This document shows, one piece after another, positions 1 to 8,397 of a DNA stretch of 64,000 bases. Made by a program: the position numbers and the translations under genes. A model generated the notes under the pieces. That model did no database searches. It had not been told where the DNA came from and saw only the letters and a program-made list of their open reading frames with translations. The DNA lies in NCBI RefSeq assembly GCF_020524025.1, contig NZ_JAIVKN010000005.1:1-64000 (forward strand). Reading direction: 5' to 3'. Numbering within the stretch: the first letter of the stretch is position 1; every line of letters begins with the position of its first letter. Source of the stretch: Halobacillus litoralis. Lineage in GTDB: Bacteria; Bacillota; Bacilli; Bacillales; Halobacillaceae.

Positions 1-84
1 TCAGAGACGATGAGGTTGATAGGTCTGAGGTGGAAGCGTGGTGACACGTGGAGCTGACAGATACTAATGGATCGATGACTTATC
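1..84 (+). rRNA. 23S ribosomal RNA, 3' end (partial)
   Basis: The first bases match the conserved 3' end of Bacillaceae 23S rRNA, including the stretch around GTGGAGCTGACAGATACTAA that precedes the mature end. The 5' part lies outside the window. The exact mature end is uncertain by a few bases. Confidence 0.93.
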
Positions 85-177
85 TATCTGATATATCATC
101 AGTCGTGAAATGATTTTCTTTTTCTTATAAGATGTTTCCTTATCCAGTTTTGAGGGTTCACCTCAAACTTTATATTG

Positions 178-293
178 ATGTGGTGGTGAAGGCGAAGAGG
201 TCACACCTGTTCCCATGCCGAACACAGCAGTTAAGCTCTTCAGCGCCGATGGTAGTCGGGTTTACCCCCGTGAGAGTAGGACGCCGCCACGTC
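178..293 (+). rRNA. 5S ribosomal RNA
   Basis: The segment has the hallmark 5S blocks GCGAAGAGGTCACACCTGTT, CCGAACACAGCAGTTAAGCT and TGAGAGTAGGACGCCGCCA. It is about 116 bases long and follows the 23S tail by about 95 bases, the normal Bacillus order. It closes the rRNA operon; no tRNA follows. The ends are estimated from the terminal helix and may shift by 1-3 bases. Confidence 0.95.
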
Positions 294-301
294 AACAGCA
301 G

Positions 302-336
302 CCCCTTCAGGATTTTCATCCTGAAGGGGTTTTTGT
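302..336 (+). terminator. Intrinsic terminator of the rRNA operon
   Basis: A 12-bp perfect GC-rich stem (CCCCTTCAGGAT and its complement) with a 4-base loop is followed by a T-rich tract, directly after the 5S gene. Confidence 0.9.
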
Positions 337-451
337 TTATCTGTTTTTTTCTTTTTTTGAATTCCGAAATGATTGAAGATAGGTGAGCCTTTTGATAAGG
401 TGAACAAGCGCTGTTTATTTATTCCAGTTTTTATTGAAGGGGTTAGAATAG

Positions 452-1369
452 ATGAAGTTATATGGTGCTCTTATTACATTAAGTCTAATATGGGGACTGT
501 CTTTTGTTTTTATTGAAACGTTGATTGGCCCTGCCGGTGTATGGGGAACCGTTTTTCTACGGTGTTCAGCTGGAGCTGCTATCCTCATTCCATTACTGAT
601 TTGGAAGTGGCAAAAAGGAAACAGGCCCGCAGTAATCCCTTGGAAATCCCTATTTATCGTTGGCTTGTTTAATGCTGGTCTTCCCTGGGGGCTGATCGCT
701 TTAAGCCAAACGGTGTTAACGAGCAACACTACTGCTGTCCTAAATGCTTTAACTCCTATTATGACGGGACTGATCGGATCAATTGCTTTTTCTATTCTGC
801 TAAATAAAAGGCAGTGGGGCGGGATCGTGCTTGGTTTTATCGGGATCATAGTCATCACAGGATTTAATATGCAGGAAATTTTATCAGAAAACTTTATAGG
901 AATTGGTACGATGCTGCTTGCTACTTCCTGTTACGGTTTTGTTTCTCATTATACAAAGAAGCATCTGCAGGGGTTTAATGTTCTTTTATTAACGACAGCA
1001 GGTTTATTGGTGGGTGCTGCGGTGGGAGGCCTGGGAATGGTCGTTACAGATCCATTCGCTTTTGAAAGAATGATGGATGCTGACGATATACAGATGTTTC
1101 TTTCAGTTATTGGGTTAGGGTGTATAGGTTCTGGCATGGCTCACCTCCTCTATTATTATCTAATTGAAAATGGAGGGCCTGAATTTGCAAGTATGGTCAC
1201 GTATCTGGTTCCCGTGACAGCGCTGTTCTGGGGGCATGTTCTTCTTGGTGAGCCAGTGACTACTAATTTGATATTTGGACTGATGGTCATATTTGCAGGA
1301 GTCTTTTTATCGACAAGGAGAAAGAAAACCAAGGTTAATCCAGTAGGAGAACAAGTCTATCGCGTTTAA
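452..1369 (+). CDS. EamA/DMT family transporter
   Basis: This 305-residue integral membrane protein has about ten hydrophobic segments arranged as two EamA repeats, each of about five helices. That is the usual length and shape of drug/metabolite transporters of the DMT superfamily. The N-terminus (LSLIWGLSFVFIETLIGPAG) has the typical first-helix W-G-x-x-F motif. AAGGGG lies 11 bases before the ATG and sets the start. The gene is monocistronic, just downstream of the rRNA terminator. The substrate cannot be told from sequence; members export amino acids or metabolites. Confidence 0.85.
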   Translation: MKLYGALITLSLIWGLSFVFIETLIGPAGVWGTVFLRCSAGAAILIPLLIWKWQKGNRPAVIPWKSLFIVGLFNAGLPWGLIALSQTVLTSNTTAVLNALTPIMTGLIGSIAFSILLNKRQWGGIVLGFIGIIVITGFNMQEILSENFIGIGTMLLATSCYGFVSHYTKKHLQGFNVLLLTTAGLLVGAAVGGLGMVVTDPFAFERMMDADDIQMFLSVIGLGCIGSGMAHLLYYYLIENGGPEFASMVTYLVPVTALFWGHVLLGEPVTTNLIFGLMVIFAGVFLSTRRKKTKVNPVGEQVYRV

Positions 1370-1426
1370 TTTCCTATGAGTGTGATAGAATATAGACTAA
1401 TAATGTTGTGTTGAGGGGACATGCAA

Positions 1427-2584
1427 ATGAACCGTTGGGATTCTACGCCGGTGATACGTTTCTTCGGAGGCAGGAAGCTGTTATACCTGTTAGGAATATT
1501 ACTATTGATCGGTTTAAATTTCTTTGTCTTTACTAGTGTAGGGTTTATCTTCAATCCTTTTCTGATTATTATAGAAACAATCGCACTGCCTTTAATCTTA
1601 TCTGTTGTCGTATATTATTTACTGAGGCCAGTCATTAACATGCTTGAATCGTGGAAGATTAAGAGAATTTGGGGAATACTGATTACCCTGCTGGCTCTTG
1701 TAGGAATTATCACACTGCTTGTTGTGCTTATTATTCCTTTCTTAGAAAAACAGCTCATCAGCTTATCGGAGGAACTCCCCCGCTATTTAGGGGATGTCAT
1801 TCGATCTGCAGATGATTGGCTGAGAAATTCTATTTTCTCTGTTTATTACACAAATATGTTCCAGGATATTGACGGTATATTAGATCAAATCCCTGATTAT
1901 ATATCTTCCTATGCATCTCAGACTGTTGAGGGAATTACCAGTATTATATCGACGTTAACGAATGTCGTAGTGGCCCTGGTCACGCTTCCGTTCATTCTTT
2001 TCTATCTATTAAAGGACGGGCACCGGCTGCCAGCATCGATTATCCGGATCTTTCCTCCGAAAATCCGGCCGGAAGTAGCTAGTGTCTTTAAAGGGATTGA
2101 CCATCAATTAAGCGCGTATATTCAAGGGCAGATTATCGTCAGCCTTTGTATTGGTGTGATGATGTATATTGGCTTTTTAATCATTGGGTTGGATTATGCC
2201 CTGCTTCTTGCTGCAATTGCAAGCGTAACGAGCGTTGTTCCTTACCTGGGACCCGTCATTGCTATCACACCAGCGTTAATTATCTCTATTGTTACATCTC
2301 CATTTATGGTGTTGAAACTTTTATTTGTATGGACGGTTGTTCAGCTGTTGGAAGGGAAATTTATCTCGCCTCAAATTATGGGGAAAAGCCTGCATATTCA
2401 TCCTGTAACGATTATTTTCGTTTTATTAACTGCGGGACACTTGTTTGGCGTGGTAGGAATTATTTTAGGAATTCCAGGGTATGCGATTCTTAAAGTTATC
2501 GTTTCCCATATGTTTCGCTGGTTTCAGATTAGATATAATCGTTTTGTTGAAGAAGAAGACCAATATCGAATGAATGAAGAATAA
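1427..2584 (+). CDS. AI-2E family transporter (YtvI/YueF/PerM type)
   Basis: The protein has about 385 residues with seven or eight hydrophobic segments: a pair near the N-terminus, one at about 75, and a C-terminal block with the family feature S-V-V-P-Y-L-G-P near residue 280. This is the AI-2E/UPF0118 permease family. Members have been linked to autoinducer-2 export and to Na+/H+ antiport, and a Na+-related role would suit a halotolerant host, but the substrate is not determined. Two in-frame ATGs exist (1421 and 1427). GAGGGG at 1413-1418 is too close to the first, so the second is preferred. The 3' end shares a terminator with the opposing cysteine dioxygenase gene. Confidence 0.85.
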   Translation: MNRWDSTPVIRFFGGRKLLYLLGILLLIGLNFFVFTSVGFIFNPFLIIIETIALPLILSVVVYYLLRPVINMLESWKIKRIWGILITLLALVGIITLLVVLIIPFLEKQLISLSEELPRYLGDVIRSADDWLRNSIFSVYYTNMFQDIDGILDQIPDYISSYASQTVEGITSIISTLTNVVVALVTLPFILFYLLKDGHRLPASIIRIFPPKIRPEVASVFKGIDHQLSAYIQGQIIVSLCIGVMMYIGFLIIGLDYALLLAAIASVTSVVPYLGPVIAITPALIISIVTSPFMVLKLLFVWTVVQLLEGKFISPQIMGKSLHIHPVTIIFVLLTAGHLFGVVGIILGIPGYAILKVIVSHMFRWFQIRYNRFVEEEDQYRMNEE

Positions 2585-2612
2585 AGAGGAAGCGTGCCTA
2601 CGCTTCCTCTTT
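2583..2612. terminator. Bidirectional terminator overlapping two convergent gene ends
   Basis: A 12-bp perfect stem (AAAGAGGAAGCG and its complement) with a 6-base loop. It sits at the stop of the plus-strand AI-2E gene, and its right arm encodes the last codons of the minus-strand cysteine dioxygenase. T-rich DNA flanks it on both strands. Confidence 0.8.
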
Positions 2613-3173
2613 ATTCATTTCCTTTTTTAATTTTATTTCCTGGACGAGCTGCCGTTGTTCTTCCGGCCACCATGCACCGCAGTCGCTGGAGACTACGCAG
2701 GCTGCACAGGTTTCAAGGTCATATACACGCATCCCGCGAATAGGTGGAGAATATAGGTGCAGAGTAACGAGATCATGTTCTCCCTTTCTCCCCATTTTAT
2801 GAATGCCTCCTTCAGGTGCGAAGAAGAGACTCCCTTTTTCTTTGAATTCTGTGTAAAGGGGGAGAGGGAGTGTCTCTCCCTCTGCTTGATAAATTGTCTG
2901 TTTTGTCTCTCCGTTCATGACCTGAATCCATCCGGTCGAATGACCGTGATCGTGTGGAGCACAATCGATATCCGCCCAATTCATAACAATCATCTCAACC
3001 TCATCATCTTCATAGATCATCTGTCGATAGTAGGGTTTGTCGTCAGGATCTTTTAAGTAAGGCTGCAGTTCTTCTAAAGTGATATTCAATTTTATGAACG
3101 TATCTTTAAGTGATTGGGGTGTGTACGTATCCAGTGCTTGAAAAGCTTCTTTTACCCTGTTCTTCATAGACAT
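2598..3173 (-). CDS. cdoA: Cysteine dioxygenase, cupin type I
   Basis: The protein has 191 residues. It oxidises L-cysteine to cysteine sulfinate with a mononuclear iron. The cupin metal-binding motif HDHGHSTGWIQVMNGETKQ sits near the middle, with a second conserved His in the downstream cupin strand, as in PF05995 proteins such as B. subtilis YubC. The C-terminal tail carries Cys residues (CAACVVSSDCG) and is longer than in the Bacillus homologue. The gene lies 15 bases downstream of a DMT exporter on the same strand, probably as a two-gene operon. Cysteine sulfinate is normally broken down to pyruvate and sulfite, which links it to the YeiH exporter next door. Confidence 0.9.
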   Translation of the reverse strand: MSMKNRVKEAFQALDTYTPQSLKDTFIKLNITLEELQPYLKDPDDKPYYRQMIYEDDEVEMIVMNWADIDCAPHDHGHSTGWIQVMNGETKQTIYQAEGETLPLPLYTEFKEKGSLFFAPEGGIHKMGRKGEHDLVTLHLYSPPIRGMRVYDLETCAACVVSSDCGAWWPEEQRQLVQEIKLKKEMNKEEA

Positions 3174-3188
3174 GGGTAGACTCCTCTC

Positions 3189-4094
3189 TTATCTATGGGT
3201 TTTGTTTAACGATATTCTTTCCTGAACAAGCATGACACCAAGAATAATGAAAGAACCCCCAACAAGTGAAGTGGCAATAAATTTTTCGTGTAAAAGGATT
3301 ATTGCGGCGATAAGAGTGGCTAGAGGCTCTAAATAAAGAAAGACAGACACTTGTGAGGCCTGCATAACTTCAAGGGCTTTAGCCCAGTACCAATAAGCTA
3401 TCGCCGATACAAAGATACCTAGAAAAAGCAAATGGGCCCAATGGTTTGCTTCCAATGTGATGAGCTGGTCAAATCCACGATTTCTTATGAAAAAGGGAAA
3501 GGTAAGGGTTAACCCGGTGACGCTCATGTAAAAGGTGAGCACTACGGACGGTATAGGAATAGCGAGCTTCTTCAAAAGGACAGAATAGACCGCCCAGTTT
3601 AATGTACTTAAAATCATAAGGAAATATCCGATCCCCCATGTGAAATTAAGAGGCTGCCCGCTTCCGATGGTTGTGATAATAAATACACCTCCAACGGCAG
3701 CTGTCATCCCCATTCCTTTACTGAAACTCATTTTTTCCTGTAGGAAGAGAAGCGATAAAATCACTGTAAAGATTGGTGAAAAAGCAATAAGCCATCCAGC
3801 ATCAGAAGCATAAATCGTAAGCAAAGCTGTTGCTTGAATAACCTGATGAATAAACACTCCCAATATGCCGAGAATTAATAAGTGCGGGAGATACTTTATA
3901 TTTATTTTTAAAGGGTATTTAAATAGAAGGGCCAGGATTAATAAAAATAACGAACCAATTCCGAAACGTAGAACTAAAAGAGAGAAAGGGTCCATTTTTT
4001 CCAGGACGGCTTTCGTAGAAACAAAGGAAACACCCCAGAAAGTAATGGATGCAAGGGCATACAAGGAGGCGCGAAATCTTAGAGGAGAGTTCAT
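3189..4094 (-). CDS. EamA/DMT transporter in operon with cysteine dioxygenase
   Basis: This 301-residue, ten-helix protein contains two EamA repeats; the first helix reads ITFWGVSFVSTK. It is the promoter-proximal gene of a pair with cysteine dioxygenase (15-base gap). The founding member EamA (YdeD) of E. coli exports O-acetylserine and cysteine. The coupling here therefore suggests, as an inference, export of cysteine or of the sulfinate product. It differs from the DMT gene at 452 and is not a recent duplicate. Confidence 0.85.
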   Translation of the reverse strand: MNSPLRFRASLYALASITFWGVSFVSTKAVLEKMDPFSLLVLRFGIGSLFLLILALLFKYPLKINIKYLPHLLILGILGVFIHQVIQATALLTIYASDAGWLIAFSPIFTVILSLLFLQEKMSFSKGMGMTAAVGGVFIITTIGSGQPLNFTWGIGYFLMILSTLNWAVYSVLLKKLAIPIPSVVLTFYMSVTGLTLTFPFFIRNRGFDQLITLEANHWAHLLFLGIFVSAIAYWYWAKALEVMQASQVSVFLYLEPLATLIAAIILLHEKFIATSLVGGSFIILGVMLVQERISLNKTHR

Positions 4095-4235
4095 TGATCA
4101 AGTCCTTCCCGGCATAAAGTCTTCTTAAAACTATATGCAGCAAAAGGACAAGCATATGTCAGTCTTACTATTATCTATGGTAACAAAAGGGAGGGATAAG
4201 GATTTGCCCTTCGACAGAAGTTCTTAATTCCAGAC

Positions 4236-4263
4236 AAAAACTCCCCACAAGTGTGAGGAGTTA
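4236..4263 (-). terminator. Terminator of the YeiH-type gene
   Basis: On the minus strand, AACTCC-T-CACA pairs with TGTG-G-GGAGTT and is followed by five T. The stem includes the stop codon of the yeiH-type gene. Confidence 0.75.
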
Positions 4264-5262
4264 GACAATAACATATGTGAAAAAAGATAAGAGTACCGAC
4301 GTCAAAATTAACAATATCATTGGTTTTAATGCACGTTGTTTTACATCTTTCAGGCTGACACTTAAACCAAGACCGACCATCGCCATGGTAAGAATGAATG
4401 ATGTTAATAGTGATATCCTACTCATGATGATTTCAGGAATGGTAAATAAAGTTCCATCCACGTAGCTTCCAAACAGGCTCATCAATACAAACCCAACGAG
4501 GAACCATGGGAAGGTAATGGAGGAATGAGAATCCTGATTCTTCCTTTTCATAACCCATAAAAGCAGAAGGCTGACAGGAACGAGAAGAAAGACGCGGCCA
4601 AGTTTAGCGAGTATGGCCATAGCAAGGCCGTCGTCACCAGCGGGCTGTCCGGCGAGTGCTACATTAGCAACTTCGTGGAGGCTCAGTCCTGCCCATATGC
4701 CATAGGTTTCTGCATCGACAGGTAGAAATGGGCGGATAATGGTATAAGCAATAGCAAACAATGTACCCACAATAGAAATAACCCCGGCGCTGATCGCTGT
4801 GTCTTCTTCTTTGGCATTCAGAATCGGCGAGACAGCAGCAATGGCTGAAGCTCCACAAATCCCTGTTCCTATGCCAAGTAAGGTCATCATGGAAAGATCC
4901 GCTTTGAATACTTTTGCAAATAAGTACATAAGGCCGATGGAAAAAATGATAAGGAGAACACCTCGGAACAAAAGGGGGAGTCCTTCATTTAAAATGACAT
5001 TAATATTTAACTTTAAACCGAACAGGATAATTGCAAGTCGTAATAATTTCTTTGCTGAAAATCGAATCCCTGCTTCAATGCCTTCAGGATAACCGAAAAA
5101 GTGACGGTACAATACAGCAAGTAGAATAGCCGCTGCAAGTGGTCCCACTTGATTAATGATGGGAAGCATAGCTAATAAAAAACCGATGGCTGCAAACAGG
5201 GCAGTGAACCCGATTCCGGCGAATAAAGCTCGTGAAGGTGTCTGGTTGAATATAAGCTTCAT
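4261..5262 (-). CDS. YeiH family putative sulfur-anion exporter (UPF0324)
   Basis: The protein has 333 residues and about ten transmembrane segments. Motifs typical of UPF0324/YeiH include GIGTGICGASAIAAVSPIL and the LSLHEVANVALAG stretch. Members are annotated as putative sulfate exporters, and in enterobacteria yeiH sits beside and is linked to the LysR regulator YeiE. The same divergent arrangement is seen here with the gene at 5373. AGGAGG lies just before the ATG. Neighbouring cysteine dioxygenase makes sulfite or sulfate a reasonable inferred substrate. Confidence 0.85.
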   Translation of the reverse strand: MKLIFNQTPSRALFAGIGFTALFAAIGFLLAMLPIINQVGPLAAAILLAVLYRHFFGYPEGIEAGIRFSAKKLLRLAIILFGLKLNINVILNEGLPLLFRGVLLIIFSIGLMYLFAKVFKADLSMMTLLGIGTGICGASAIAAVSPILNAKEEDTAISAGVISIVGTLFAIAYTIIRPFLPVDAETYGIWAGLSLHEVANVALAGQPAGDDGLAMAILAKLGRVFLLVPVSLLLLWVMKRKNQDSHSSITFPWFLVGFVLMSLFGSYVDGTLFTIPEIIMSRISLLTSFILTMAMVGLGLSVSLKDVKQRALKPMILLILTSVLLSFFTYVIV

Positions 5263-5372
5263 AGTTGTAACCTCCTTTAATCACCTTTTTAATCTTACTC
5301 TTCGACTATCCATTAGTAAAATGAAACATTATAATGATAAAAATAGGATTTTTAAATGATTGGATGGATCAT

Positions 5373-6272
5373 ATGGACTTAGAAGCTATGAAAACCTATA
5401 TTACTGCTGTAGATGAGAAGAGTTTCACACGCGCCTCAGAAATCTTGAATCTTTCCCAGCCTACGGTCAGTGCCCATATCCGTAATTTAGAAAAAGTGTT
5501 TCAAACGACTTTAATTGACCGTTCCCCGAAACGTTTCATTTTGACGCAGACAGGAGAACTTGTCTATAAACGATCAAGACAGGTTCTTGGAGTTATAGAA
5601 AAAGCAAAAAATGAGGTACTTGAATATCATGGGAAGCTGCGAGGAAGTATTCATATTGGAGCCAGTTACACTGTTGGTGAATATATTCTTCCGTCCATAC
5701 TGAAGTCTTTTGATGAAGAATACCCTAATATTGAGTTGAATGTTGAAATTGCAAACTCAGAAAAAATCAACAGAGAGGTACAGCTTCATCAATTGGATGT
5801 AGGTCTTGTCGAGGGAAGGGTGGCTGATCAAGGTTTATCCTCATTTCCATTTATGAAAGATGAAATGGTTGTGATTGTCCCTTCTGATCACGCATTGAGG
5901 AGATGTACAACCGTATCATTTGAAGATCTCCAGGATCACACATGGATTACAAGGGAAGACGGATCAGGTACCCGTGCAATGATGGACTCTATGTTGGAAT
6001 CATTTAATATACGTCCAAAGAAGACGATTACCATTGGGAGCAATCATGGGGTGGTCCAGGGAGTGAAAGAAGGTCTCGGCCTTTCCTTCATCTCAAAAAC
6101 GGTTGTGGAGCACACAGGGGCTGACGCGTTGATTATGGAACTCCCCTACATTCAGTCGGCAACCCGTTATTTCTCACTGGTCACTCCAATCAACGAAGAA
6201 GAAATTACGGAGCATGTTAATGTTTTTATTAAGCAGATGGACCGCCTTTTTAAATTGTCGAAAAATTTATAA
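5373..6272 (+). CDS. LysR family regulator, divergent from the YeiH-type exporter
   Basis: The protein has 299 residues from the chosen ATG, the usual LysR length. The winged HTH is at residues 1-60 (SQPTVSAHIRNLEKVFQTTL) and the effector domain starts near 90. The start at 5373 is favoured by TGGATGG 5-6 bases before it; an upstream ATG at 5334 would add 13 residues without a ribosome site. It resembles CysL/YwfK and YeiE-type regulators of sulfur metabolism. It is transcribed divergently from the YeiH gene, which it probably controls. The effector is unknown. Confidence 0.85.
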   Translation: MDLEAMKTYITAVDEKSFTRASEILNLSQPTVSAHIRNLEKVFQTTLIDRSPKRFILTQTGELVYKRSRQVLGVIEKAKNEVLEYHGKLRGSIHIGASYTVGEYILPSILKSFDEEYPNIELNVEIANSEKINREVQLHQLDVGLVEGRVADQGLSSFPFMKDEMVVIVPSDHALRRCTTVSFEDLQDHTWITREDGSGTRAMMDSMLESFNIRPKKTITIGSNHGVVQGVKEGLGLSFISKTVVEHTGADALIMELPYIQSATRYFSLVTPINEEEITEHVNVFIKQMDRLFKLSKNL

Positions 6273-6318
6273 GTGTATCCTCTCTAAACTTTGTTAAGAT
6301 GGAAAGGAGAGATTTCAA

Positions 6319-6786
6319 CTGGACATTTTACCATTACAAAAGGAAGAGATCAGTGACGCAGTCGGTATGTCCCTACAGACAATCAGGGCAGTTGAACCGG
6401 GTTTATACAACTCTGTTCAATTAAATGCCTGGTTTTCTTCATTAAAAGAAAACCCATCTGTATATCAACGTTTAAAGAATGCTTATTCTCTGGCAGCAAA
6501 AGAGGATGGTCATATCATAGGAATGGCAAGTCTGTTGGACGGAGACCTTATTGATTTTCTTTATATCCATAAAGACTACCAACGTCATGGGATTGCAACA
6601 GAGTTATTAAATCGTCTGGAAAAGAAGGCTTTGGAAAAAGGAAATATTGAGGTTTATACAGAAGCCAGTTTAATAGCAGTCCCCTTTTTTAAGAAGAGAG
6701 GATACCATGAAAAGCTTGTACAAACAAAGTACATCAAAGGAATATCCATAAAAAATGTCCAAATGTGTAGAAAAGTGAATAATTAG
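6319..6786 (+). CDS. GNAT acetyltransferase with apparent CTG start
   Basis: A 155-residue GNAT domain; the acetyl-CoA loop is YQRHGIATELLNRLE (Q-x-x-G-I/A) and the C-terminal part is VPFFKKRGY. The first ATG in frame (6367) has no ribosome site and would remove the first beta-strand. The frame stays open upstream and reads LDILPLQKEEISDA, typical of a GNAT N-terminus. A strong AAAGGAGA at 6303-6310 lies 8 bases before a CTG at 6319, with no ATG, GTG or TTG there. CTG is therefore the likely start. The substrate is unknown. Confidence 0.75.
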   Translation: MDILPLQKEEISDAVGMSLQTIRAVEPGLYNSVQLNAWFSSLKENPSVYQRLKNAYSLAAKEDGHIIGMASLLDGDLIDFLYIHKDYQRHGIATELLNRLEKKALEKGNIEVYTEASLIAVPFFKKRGYHEKLVQTKYIKGISIKNVQMCRKVNN

Positions 6787-6820
6787 TCGTTGTAAGGGGT
6801 ATGGTGCATTATAAGTCAAA

Positions 6821-6846
6821 TGAAACGCTTTGAGGACTGAATCGTA
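6821..6846 (+). promoter_or_regulatory. ECF sigma (SigW-type) promoter
   Basis: TGAAAC at 6821-6826 and CGTA at 6843-6846 are separated by exactly 16 bases. This is the consensus of SigW/SigX/SigM-type ECF promoters of Bacillus. A 30-codon ORF with its own ribosome site and terminator follows. Confidence 0.7.
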
Positions 6847-6914
6847 CGTATAGTAGGTGGAGTATGAAGTGCTGTTTCTATGCTAAATCTTATTTCAAAT
6901 ACTGAGGTGAAAAC

Positions 6915-7007
6915 ATGCAGAGACTAGACCAGATTGTCGACTATTTTAAGACGCTGGGAGTAGAGGTGGAAAAGGTGTATCGTACGCCTAAGGAAGAGAC
7001 GAGATAA
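6915..7007 (+). CDS. 30-residue ORF behind an ECF-type promoter
   Basis: The ORF begins MQRLDQIVDYFK and ends YRTPKEETR. It is charged and soluble with no membrane segment. AGGTGA lies 5 bases before the ATG. A consensus ECF promoter lies 69 bases upstream and an intrinsic terminator 27 bases downstream, so it forms a complete transcription unit of about 215 bases. I do not recognise a family. It could instead be a regulatory RNA carrying an incidental ORF, but the ribosome site argues for translation. Confidence 0.55.
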   Translation: MQRLDQIVDYFKTLGVEVEKVYRTPKEETR

Positions 7008-7033
7008 GCAGAGACGAAAACATACATGACACA

Positions 7034-7065
7034 AGGCAGACTTCATGAGGGAAGCCTGCCTTTTT
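7034..7065 (+). terminator. Terminator of the small ECF-controlled unit
   Basis: AGGCAG-a-CTTC pairs with GAAG-c-CTGCCT and is followed by five T on the plus strand. No T tract exists on the minus strand, so it serves the small upstream unit rather than the MFS gene. Confidence 0.75.
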
Positions 7066-7077
7066 CCTTGCAATCTT

Positions 7078-8289
7078 TTATGCGGTGCTGCGTTTTGTTA
7101 TGGCAGCAAAAGACGGATTTTTCGACTGAAAGACGGCCCGGATAACCCCTATACATACCGGTACTGTTAATAATAGGAATACGTTGGCGGGCCCCCCGGA
7201 GGCAGCAATAAATCCGAAAAAGGGACCGGTGAGGACAATAGATGTTTGGTTGCACAGCATACGGAAACTCGACATCCTTCCGTGGAAATGAGGATCTGTC
7301 CCCATTTGTTGAATAGACTGTAATAAGGCACGCACAAATGATGTACCTATACCAATGAATAAAAAACCAAGGAGAGAACTCCATAAATTCTGTGACAACC
7401 CGACAGTAATCAACCCACCTCCAGTCAGTGAAAGTGACCAGACTGCCACATAATTTCTGCACTTTGCCCACCACCATGTGCCAAGTAAACCGGCAAGCAC
7501 TCCGCCTATTGAAAATGTACTATCAAGTAAACCATACACTACCGAATTCTGTTGAAGGTGGGCACTTGTATAAACACTTAGAAAGCCCAGGGTAGTGTGG
7601 AAAGTCAGTTGTCCAAGCATTAACATTAGAAACAATCCATAAAGCATCTGATGATGATGAAGATATATAAATCCTTCTTTCATCTCTTTGAAAAAAGAGG
7701 TTGATGGTTGATGGGGGTGGTGAAGTATAGACTTGTATGACAGTGGCATAACCGTTAGTGAAGCTAGAGCATAGATAAGAATGACTATCCCGATGGACGC
7801 AGCTGCAGGAAGGAACCCCGCCAGTACACCTCCTGCAGCTGCCCCGCACAAACTTCCGGTAATGGTTGCGGAACCGGACCAGGAGAAAATGCGTGGGAGG
7901 TCTTCGCTTTCAAATACTTCTGCTACCAGCGCCTGCAGGGAAGGACGAAACAAAGAACCTGCCGTCTGCAGCAGCATATGGCTGCCAATTATAATCCACG
8001 CCTGTATCCAATCTCCAAGAAAAAAACAAAGCAGTAGGATGAGGGTAATCGTACTGGAAAAACCCGCGATAAGAGCAAGACGTTTGCGGTTTGTACGATC
8101 GACAAGCACACCAAATACAAGATTGGTAAAGAGACCGGGAAGAAATCCAAAACTAACTAAAAACCCGGTATAGATAGCGTCCTGTGTCCACTGATATAAG
8201 AACCACGAAATGAAAACAAAGTACATCGCACGTCCACATTCATAAAGAAAATAGCTGCTAAGAAACCAACGGATATTTGCACGTTTCAT
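7078..8289 (-). CDS. MFS transporter (efflux type)
   Basis: The protein has 403 residues and twelve hydrophobic segments in two halves. The MFS motif A between helices 2 and 3 reads GVLVDRTNRKR. The start at 8289 is set by AAAGGAG about ten bases upstream; an upstream in-frame ATG adds 22 residues with no ribosome site. It diverges from a LysR gene with a LysR-type box between them, so it is probably the regulated target. The general shape resembles macrolide or siderophore exporters, but the substrate is unknown. Confidence 0.8.
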   Translation of the reverse strand: MKRANIRWFLSSYFLYECGRAMYFVFISWFLYQWTQDAIYTGFLVSFGFLPGLFTNLVFGVLVDRTNRKRLALIAGFSSTITLILLLCFFLGDWIQAWIIIGSHMLLQTAGSLFRPSLQALVAEVFESEDLPRIFSWSGSATITGSLCGAAAGGVLAGFLPAAASIGIVILIYALASLTVMPLSYKSILHHPHQPSTSFFKEMKEGFIYLHHHQMLYGLFLMLMLGQLTFHTTLGFLSVYTSAHLQQNSVVYGLLDSTFSIGGVLAGLLGTWWWAKCRNYVAVWSLSLTGGGLITVGLSQNLWSSLLGFLFIGIGTSFVRALLQSIQQMGTDPHFHGRMSSFRMLCNQTSIVLTGPFFGFIAASGGPANVFLLLTVPVCIGVIRAVFQSKNPSFAAITKRSTA

Positions 8290-8343
8290 ATGTCCTGATC
8301 TCCTTTCCTCTCTATAAATGCTATGCCATTTATAGAGATTTGT

Positions 8344-8358
8344 ATAATATTGCATTAT
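8344..8358. promoter_or_regulatory. LysR-type operator (ATAA-N7-TTAT) between divergent MFS and LysR genes
   Basis: ATAATATTGCATTAT is a dyad of the form ATAA-N7-TTAT, as bound by LysR proteins such as CcpC. It lies midway between the two divergent starts (8289 and 8398). Confidence 0.5.
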
Positions 8359-8397
8359 AATAAAAAGTGATAATAATTGGTTATAGGGGGTTGGAGG

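Noticed and set aside
132-386. 84-residue ORF across the 5S region
   Set aside because: It overlaps the whole 5S rRNA and its terminator; the translation is incidental.
294-451. tRNA genes after the rRNA operon
   Set aside because: The 5S is followed directly by an intrinsic terminator; no cloverleaf sequence is seen.
5263-5372. LysR box between yeiH and its regulator
   Set aside because: AT-rich part-palindromes such as TTATAATGATAA occur but none fits a clear T-N11-A dyad, so no operator is claimed.
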